12,765 nt of DNA, from the NCBI GenBank assembly GCA_006226225.1, contig SBHI01000066.1, forward strand, positions 1-12,765, in the 5' to 3' direction. Shown here piece by piece: positions 8,173 to 12,765 of this stretch (position 1 is the stretch's first letter; each line of letters opens with the position of its first letter). A program made the translations under genes and the position numbers. The notes below the pieces were generated by a model, which was not told the DNA's origin, searched no databases, and saw nothing but the letters and a program-made list of their open reading frames with translations. The DNA is from Alphaproteobacteria bacterium. GTDB taxonomy: Bacteria; Pseudomonadota; Alphaproteobacteria; Micavibrionales; CSBR16-224.

Positions 8173-8236
8173 ATATGATTTTCAGCAAAGAAAACAAAAA
8201 GAAAACAAAAACCGGGTAAAAATCAGTTTTTGTCCT

Positions 8237-8266
8237 TTGCAGGGCGGAATCGTTATGAGATACTAT
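8237..8266 (+). promoter_or_regulatory. Possible promoter of the second alpha/beta hydrolase
   Basis: TTGCAG (8237-8242) is followed after 18 bp by TACTAT (8261-8266), matching four of six -10 positions. The predicted transcript start near 8273 falls 29 nt before the chosen TTG start at 8302 and after the alternative TTG at 8230. This supports the shorter protein. The match is modest. Confidence 0.35.
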
Positions 8267-8301
8267 ATCTCGTTATACAGGAAAGACGGAGACACAAGCC
8301 G

Positions 8302-9420
8302 TTGAGTCAGCGTTGGAAAGAACCGGACGGTTTTCAATGGAGCACCTTTAAAAATGAGGACGGTGCGTCTGTCCGCTATGGCCATGTTTCCCCGAAAAAT
8401 AAAAAAGATATCAAAGGCACGGTTGCCATTCTGCCGGGCTTTCGCGAAACGGCGGAAAAATATCACGAAACAGTACGGGATTTTGTCGACCGCGGTTATG
8501 CCGTCTATGTGATGGATTGGCGCGGGCAGGGTGGTTCCGACCACTATCTGGCGAATGACCCGCAAAAATCGCATAGCGAGGGTTTTGATGCGCAGGTGCG
8601 TGATCTCGACCATTTCATCAGCAAAATCATAAAGCCCGAGAAAGAAAAGCCGCTGTTGCTGGCCGCCCATTCGATGGGGGCGCATCTTTCCCTGCGTTAT
8701 TTGAAAGAACATCCCGGAATGGTCGATGGTGCCATGCTGACAGCGCCGATGCTGGATATCAAAACCGGCGCGTTGCCGAAACATATTGCCCGCACGCTGG
8801 CGAAACATGCTGTTTCCAGCGGCAAGGGCGAAAAATATATCCCCGGCGGTAAGGACTGGCAGGAAACCGCCTTTGCCGATAATAAATTGACCCATGACGA
8901 AACACGCCATGATCTGGGTCAGGGGATCATGAAGAACAACCCGCATTTGCAGACAGGTGATCCGACCTACCGCTGGGTGCATGAAGCCTTCAAATCCATG
9001 GATATTCTGAATGATGAATCCTATCTGCGGTCAATTGATACGCCGATTCTGCTGGCCAGTGCCGGACAGGATGAAACCGTTGACGTACCGCCCCAGGATC
9101 GTGCTGCAAAAATGCTGCCGCGCTGCACGCAAGTCAGCTTTCCGGATGCGCGTCATGAAATCTGGATGGAAACGGACGATATCCGCACTGATTGGCTCGC
9201 AAAATGCGAGACCTTCCTGAAGCAGTTTGACGGCAAAAAAAAACTGGCACGTGATTTCGACAAAAACGCCCGTAAAAATGAAGATTGGAAAGGCGCACAT
9301 CCGCCGACACCGCACGGCCCGCGCCCGCGTCATATCGAAGACGACAGCCTGCCCGGTCAGGATAATGGCGGTGATGATAAACCCTCCTCTTCTTTCAGCA
9401 ACCGCCGCTTCGGGCTTTAA
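8302..9420 (+). CDS. Alpha/beta hydrolase, serine aminopeptidase S33 / lysophospholipase (PldB-like) type, paralogue 2
   Basis: This 372-residue enzyme is a clear paralogue of the one just upstream. They share NEDG near the start, the DW-x-GQGGS strand (72-79), the serine elbow HSMGA with Ser124, SIDTP before the acid strand, Asp257 in AGQD, and His285 in DARHEIW. No ATG fits. The chosen TTG at 8302 has GGAG 10 nt upstream and places Ser124 at the same position as in paralogue 1; an in-frame TTG at 8230 would add 24 basic residues. The C-terminal tail (about 311-372) is Lys-rich, then Pro/Asp/Gly/Ser-rich, and differs completely from the tail of paralogue 1. There is no signal peptide. The gene ends before a strong terminator. 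Tandem duplication followed by divergence is the simplest origin. Substrate unknown. Confidence 0.85.
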   Translation: MSQRWKEPDGFQWSTFKNEDGASVRYGHVSPKNKKDIKGTVAILPGFRETAEKYHETVRDFVDRGYAVYVMDWRGQGGSDHYLANDPQKSHSEGFDAQVRDLDHFISKIIKPEKEKPLLLAAHSMGAHLSLRYLKEHPGMVDGAMLTAPMLDIKTGALPKHIARTLAKHAVSSGKGEKYIPGGKDWQETAFADNKLTHDETRHDLGQGIMKNNPHLQTGDPTYRWVHEAFKSMDILNDESYLRSIDTPILLASAGQDETVDVPPQDRAAKMLPRCTQVSFPDARHEIWMETDDIRTDWLAKCETFLKQFDGKKKLARDFDKNARKNEDWKGAHPPTPHGPRPRHIEDDSLPGQDNGGDDKPSSSFSNRRFGL

Positions 9421-9446
9421 ATTACTTTCTTTGTGCTAAGATAGAA

Positions 9447-9477
9447 AAAAGCCCGCTGAAAAATCAGACGGGCTTTT
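9447..9477. terminator. Strong bidirectional rho-independent terminator
   Basis: AAAAGCCCG-CTGA (9447-9459) pairs with TCAG (9464-9467), one bulged A, then CGGGCTTTT (9469-9477), leaving a loop of AAAA. The A-run on the left and the T-run on the right let it work on both strands. It ends the second hydrolase gene (stop at 9420) on the plus strand and hpf (stop at 9499) on the minus strand. Confidence 0.9.
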
Positions 9478-9498
9478 AAACTTTATGGCCTCGGGCGC

Positions 9499-10068
9499 TT
9501 ATGCGTCTTTGGGGTCGACCCAGCCGATATTGCCATCTTTGCGGCGATAGACCATGTTCAGGCGTTTCGTTGTCGGATGACGGAACAGCAGCGCCGCATC
9601 ATCAGACAAATCAAGACGCATAACGGCATCGCTGACGCTCATGGTCTGGATGCTCGTCGCCATTTCGGCGATGACGGCGGGCTCATCACCCTGCACTTCG
9701 TCGGCATCATCCAGTCCGCCGCTGATTGTGTAGTAAGCGGCATCGGTATTGGCAGCTTCGGGAAGCTCTTTATGGTGATCCTTCAGCTTGTTCTTGTAAC
9801 GGCGCAGGCGTTTTGCCAGACGGTCGGAGGCCGTATCAAAAGCGGGATACGGATCGGAGGCCGCATGCTGTGCCTGCAGAATAATGCCTTTGCCGACATG
9901 GATGGAAATATCCGCTTTGAAAAGATGTCCACCCTCTTTCGAAAAGACAACAGTCGCCTCAATCGGGTTCGGGAAGTATTTTTCCGCAGTTTCGACAAGG
10001 TTTGACCGCACATGTTCGCGCAGGGCATCACCGACATCCAATTGTTTACCTTCTACTGTCAGGCGCAT
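9499..10068 (-). CDS. hpf: Long-form ribosome hibernation promoting factor (HPF/RaiA family)
   Basis: HPF binds the 30S decoding centre and, in its long form, dimerises 70S ribosomes into inactive 100S particles in stationary phase or stress. At 189 residues this is the long form. Residues 1-100 are the S30AE domain, starting MRLTVEGKQLDVGDALREHV and including YFPNPIEATVVFSKEG and the basic helix RLAKRLRRYKNKLKDHH. An acidic linker (about 102-135) leads to the C-terminal dimerisation domain (about 140-189), with DAALLFRHPTTKRLNMVYRR and GNIGWVDP. A strong Shine-Dalgarno, AAGGAG (10076-10081), sits 7 nt before the ATG. A possible promoter with a perfect TTGACA lies 100 bp upstream. The gene is not beside rpoN, its common neighbour in many proteobacteria, as far as this window shows. 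It is downstream of the coupling-protein gene on the same strand, with a 114-bp gap. Confidence 0.96.
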   Translation of the reverse strand: MRLTVEGKQLDVGDALREHVRSNLVETAEKYFPNPIEATVVFSKEGGHLFKADISIHVGKGIILQAQHAASDPYPAFDTASDRLAKRLRRYKNKLKDHHKELPEAANTDAAYYTISGGLDDADEVQGDEPAVIAEMATSIQTMSVSDAVMRLDLSDDAALLFRHPTTKRLNMVYRRKDGNIGWVDPKDA

Positions 10069-10142
10069 TTTGTTTCTCCTTAAAATTTATGCCACCACTC
10101 TAAAAATCTTATCCGGCGCCCGATTCCCACGCCTTCCGTGTT

Positions 10143-10172
10143 ATTTTTGGGCCGTTTTAACGGCTTTGTCAA
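10143..10172 (-). promoter_or_regulatory. Possible hpf promoter with a palindrome in its spacer
   Basis: On the minus strand a perfect -35 hexamer TTGACA (10167-10172) lies 18 bp before AAAAAT (10143-10148), a weak -10. The spacer contains the 14-bp inverted repeat GCCGTTTTAACGGC (10151-10164), positioned where a repressor or activator could act. The predicted leader is about 65-70 nt. The hairpin lacks a following T-run on the minus strand, so it is unlikely to be a simple terminator for the upstream gene. Confidence 0.35.
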
Positions 10173-10182
10173 TCTTTAAGCC

Positions 10183-12765
10183 TTATCCCGCCTTATCCGA
10201 GAAGACGCGGCCGCTGTCATCTTCCGTCGTGCTGTTCTCGTCATCCGTACCGATAATATCCGCCCATGACAGTGTTTTCTCTTCCTCTTCTTCCGGTGCG
10301 GCGGCCGTTTCAGGCGGCGGCGCGGGTTGTTGCGGCGCTGTTGCGGGCTCCTGGGCGGGCGGCGGTGTCGGTATGGCTGCGTCTGCACTTTGACCGATAA
10401 TATCCGCCCATGACATGACGGGCAGATCGGCGGCTTCGGCAGGAATATCTTGCACCATTTCCTCCGGCGCTTTTTCCGGTGCCGGTTGCGGCGGTGGGGG
10501 CGGTGGTGTTGTTTTGAGAAGGCGCGAATCTGCTGCTGGCGGAATCGGCGGCGGCGTGGACGGCACGGTTTCGGCATCGCCGCCGATAACATCCATCCAT
10601 GTCAGCGGTTTCATACTTTGCTGCGCTTCTTCTTCCGCGGATGTTTCCGGCGGCAAAGGTGACGGCGGCGCGGAAGGCGGCGGCGCAGAAGAAGATTGCT
10701 GTACGGCATACATCGGATCATCTGCAGCGGTGTTTGCGGCGCTGCTGGCCTGTTTCTTCGGTGCGGCTTCCTCACCCAGGTCAGCGGCAAGATCCTGTAC
10801 CATCTGATCTTCAAGCTTTCCGGCATCTTCACCACCGATAATGTCATTCCATGCCAGCGGCGCGTTGCCGTTGGTCATGACAGAAATTTCCTCGGTAATC
10901 TGGTCGTTTTCCTGCTTGTCGGCACGTTCGGCCTGAACCATCTCGACAGAGATCAGATTATGGTGTTCTGCAAGGGCGGCAACGGCCATGGTTGCGGAAA
11001 CAACGGAATCTTCGTTATTTTGTTTGCCAAGTGCAAAGCCGGAGGCAATGGCGGCAATATCTTCATATGTGTCGGTGACGGGCTGTTGTGCCTCGGGGTC
11101 CCAACGCTTGCTACGCATACGTTTCAGGATATCGCTAACGCGGCGCATGCCCTCCATAACATCTTCACCCGGCGGGATGATCGGCAGGAAACGTTGTACG
11201 CGCATGGCTTTTGCCATGCCGGGATTGGCGTAATAGACTTGCAATTCGGCAACGCGCTCACCAAAGGCGCAAACGGCACGGCCTTCACGGAAGGCGCGCA
11301 GCTCATCGTAATCGGCACGTGCGCGCGCATGGATACTGGCTTGGTTGGTGTCGTTATAAGAGCCACTAAGTGATCCGGCATCACGGGTAAAGGAGGACAC
11401 CTCCGCCACATAGGCTGAACCGACGGTCTTTTCGAAGAAGTCTTTGGTTTGTGTCGGATCCTCCAGCTTACCGAACAGCTTGATGTTACAGTTGGCTGTG
11501 ATGGAACGTGCTTCCTCTTTGACGCGTTTTTCCAGTGCGGGCAAATCCTGTGCCGCGTAAACAAGACAGAAACCGAGTGAACGGGCCTGGGCGGCCATCA
11601 CCGCCATACCGGCGGCGGTATAGTAACCAACCTCATCAAAGATAGCCATGAAGGGTGTTTCCGAACGCGTCGGTTTGTTTTCAATCGCGGTTTCGGAAGA
11701 ACCCTCCACCGTCGAACCCAGCGTTGCACCCATCATCCCCTTTAGGGTGGAGGCGATAATTTTACCAAGGTTGGCCGTCTCGTCACTGGATTTTTCCAGT
11801 GCCGGAATCAGGGTAATCAGAATGCGGCGGTTCAGAACGCAGTCCATCATATCGACATCGGCGGCCTGCGTATCGAAAATATAGGCGTAATCATCCCCCA
11901 GCGACTGCAGGGAGCGGGTGAACTGCATTGACAGGTAACCATGCTGCTGGCGCGGAACGGAGGTGTCGACCATCGGCGCATCGGGCGGCATCGGTTTTTC
12001 TTTCCCTTCGTCATCAAAGGCATCATCGACATAACCGGGAAGCTCGGCCAGATAACCGACAATCGCAATACGCAGATTTTCGGGAACGGCCTGGTCGCGT
12101 GACAAGCGGATGACCTCGCCGAATTCCAGATGTTTCCGGATAACGCTGACATTCAGCGGGATATTCAAATTTTCACGTCTCCAGACCAGACAAGGCATCA
12201 GAGACGAGGCGAGCGCGACCGCACGTTCTTTCCACATGGCGTTGTCGCCTTCGGCATCAGGCATCAGACTGACCAGCATGTTGGTCAGATAGGAAGCAGA
12301 GCCGCTGGAAAACGGGTTCAGCGTATTGGAGGCAACACGGCCGCCGGCATTACCCGTCATATAGTTCATGACCAGAAGGTCGTCATCGCGCCCGAATCGG
12401 CGTGCCATTGCGGAAATACTACTCCACAAATCGGTATCGGCTTTACCATCGACATAGATGAAGCCCGATCCCCAACAGAGGGCATTGGTGGACAGGGCTT
12501 TCAGCCCCTCCGTTTTACCGGAACCTGTCGTACCAAGATAGAGAATATGCGTCCGTGCATCGGAGTTTGTAAACCAGACCTCTTCCCCTGTTTCCATTTC
12601 GTTGCCGATGTAAAGAATGCCGTCAGACGGGCCGTATTTACCATCGGGACGCAGGTTGTTGGGATCTTTTATTCCCGCGGATTTCGGCAGCTTGAACGGC
12701 AGAATCGTTTTCTGGGCAATCAGCCACAGGAAATACATCAGGTTAAGCAGGAAGATGAAGTCCGT
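10183..12765 (-). CDS. dotL: DotL/IcmO-like type IV secretion coupling ATPase with repeat-bearing tail, 5'-truncated by window edge
   Basis: This is the coupling protein of a Dot/Icm (type IVB) system, the inner-membrane ATPase that recruits substrates to the translocation channel. The frame is open to the right edge with no stop, so the start is probably outside. Numbering here begins at the first ATG (12738). The sequence before it and up to residue 8 reads FIFLLNLMYFLWLIA, a membrane helix. Walker A is GTTGSGKT (69-76) and Walker B is FMAIFDE (363-369); the following GYYTAAGMAVMAAQARSLGF is highly typical of DotL. ATPase core: about 40-520. Residues 520-620 are a predicted helical adaptor-binding region. 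Residues 621-851 are Pro/Ala/Glu-rich, probably disordered, with four W-x-D-[IV]-I-G motifs (W630, W714, W777, W825). IncI TrbC is a related alternative. No other dot/icm gene is visible. The stop lies 114 bp before hpf. Confidence 0.85.
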   Translation of the reverse strand, partial: TDFIFLLNLMYFLWLIAQKTILPFKLPKSAGIKDPNNLRPDGKYGPSDGILYIGNEMETGEEVWFTNSDARTHILYLGTTGSGKTEGLKALSTNALCWGSGFIYVDGKADTDLWSSISAMARRFGRDDDLLVMNYMTGNAGGRVASNTLNPFSSGSASYLTNMLVSLMPDAEGDNAMWKERAVALASSLMPCLVWRRENLNIPLNVSVIRKHLEFGEVIRLSRDQAVPENLRIAIVGYLAELPGYVDDAFDDEGKEKPMPPDAPMVDTSVPRQQHGYLSMQFTRSLQSLGDDYAYIFDTQAADVDMMDCVLNRRILITLIPALEKSSDETANLGKIIASTLKGMMGATLGSTVEGSSETAIENKPTRSETPFMAIFDEVGYYTAAGMAVMAAQARSLGFCLVYAAQDLPALEKRVKEEARSITANCNIKLFGKLEDPTQTKDFFEKTVGSAYVAEVSSFTRDAGSLSGSYNDTNQASIHARARADYDELRAFREGRAVCAFGERVAELQVYYANPGMAKAMRVQRFLPIIPPGEDVMEGMRRVSDILKRMRSKRWDPEAQQPVTDTYEDIAAIASGFALGKQNNEDSVVSATMAVAALAEHHNLISVEMVQAERADKQENDQITEEISVMTNGNAPLAWNDIIGGEDAGKLEDQMVQDLAADLGEEAAPKKQASSAANTAADDPMYAVQQSSSAPPPSAPPSPLPPETSAEEEAQQSMKPLTWMDVIGGDAETVPSTPPPIPPAADSRLLKTTPPPPPPQPAPEKAPEEMVQDIPAEAADLPVMSWADIIGQSADAAIPTPPPAQEPATAPQQPAPPPETAAAPEEEEEKTLSWADIIGTDDENSTTEDDSGRVFSDKAG
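10246..10860 (-). repeat. Four copies of a W-x-D-[IV]-I-G peptide motif in the coupling-protein tail
   Basis: In reading order the copies are PLAWNDIIGG (10831-10860), PLTWMDVIGG (10579-10608), VMSWADIIGQ (10390-10419) and TLSWADIIGT (10246-10275). Start-to-start distances are 84, 63 and 48 residues. The consensus is [LM]-[AST]-W-x-D-[IV]-I-G with an acidic or polar residue soon after. The intervening sequence is proline- and glutamate-rich and not repeated, so these are isolated short motifs rather than a tandem domain. Copies 3 and 4 share 23 identical consecutive bases (10249-10271 and 10393-10415). Confidence 0.9.

Noticed and set aside
8186..8210. CRISPR-like or transposon-end repeat
   Set aside because: The repeats are only 11 bp, adenine-rich, adjacent and without spacers or an associated transposase.
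8230..8301. TTG at 8230 as the start of the second hydrolase
   Set aside because: The added 24 residues lack homology to paralogue 1 and overlap a candidate promoter; the TTG at 8302 has GGAG 10 nt upstream.
10151..10164. Rho-independent terminator of the coupling-protein gene
   Set aside because: The stem is only 6 bp and on the minus strand it is followed by CCAAAAATAA, with no T-run; an operator-like palindrome is a better reading.
10415..10807. Long plus-strand ORF rich in Gly, Ala and Ser opposite the coupling-protein tail
   Set aside because: Its composition is the mirror of the proline-rich minus-strand coding sequence, and the minus frame continues a recognised ATPase; it is a shadow frame.
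12736..12738. ATG at 12738 as the real start of the coupling protein
   Set aside because: The frame continues upstream to the window edge without a stop and the added residues (TDFIFLLNL) extend a membrane helix, as expected for the N-terminal membrane region of DotL. The start is more likely outside the window.

Overview
The window carries the genes of a Gram-negative bacterium at roughly 50-55% GC, most likely an alphaproteobacterium. The main support is the bamD-recN-ligA block, which I know as a conserved alphaproteobacterial gene order. The long form of hpf and a Dot/Icm-type (type IVB) coupling ATPase also fit. A Micavibrio-like or other predatory or host-associated lineage is possible, but this is a weak inference; the sequence does not settle it.

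Layout from left to right. (1) The 3' end of priA (+) converges on a HExxH-motif putative metallopeptidase (-), and the two stop codons overlap. (2) A divergent promoter region at 1488-1667 leads into bamD-recN-ligA (+), with a 29-bp gap and then a 4-bp ATGA overlap. (3) ligA ends directly against the stop of a convergent HD-domain hydrolase gene (-) through the palindrome TTAATTAA. (4) Two paralogous alpha/beta hydrolases of the S33/lysophospholipase type (+) follow, separated by 167 bp that holds a hairpin and a possible promoter. (5) A strong bidirectional terminator separates them from hpf (-). (6) The window ends in a large ORF (-) encoding a DotL/IcmO-like type IV coupling protein, cut at the right edge inside its N-terminal membrane region. 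No intergenic stretch exceeds 300 bases. I saw no tRNA, rRNA, CRISPR, insertion sequence or attachment site.

Most of the left and centre is housekeeping: replication restart (priA), outer-membrane protein assembly (bamD), recombinational repair (recN), nick sealing (ligA) and ribosome hibernation (hpf). The unusual part is the right end. The coupling protein's ATPase core looks conventional, but its last ~230 residues form a proline/glutamate-rich, probably disordered tail with four copies of a short motif, W-x-D-[IV]-I-G. A second element, MVQD[LI], appears twice, with a weaker third copy. This looks like a multivalent docking tail for an adaptor or for substrates. It is the best candidate here for something not yet described.
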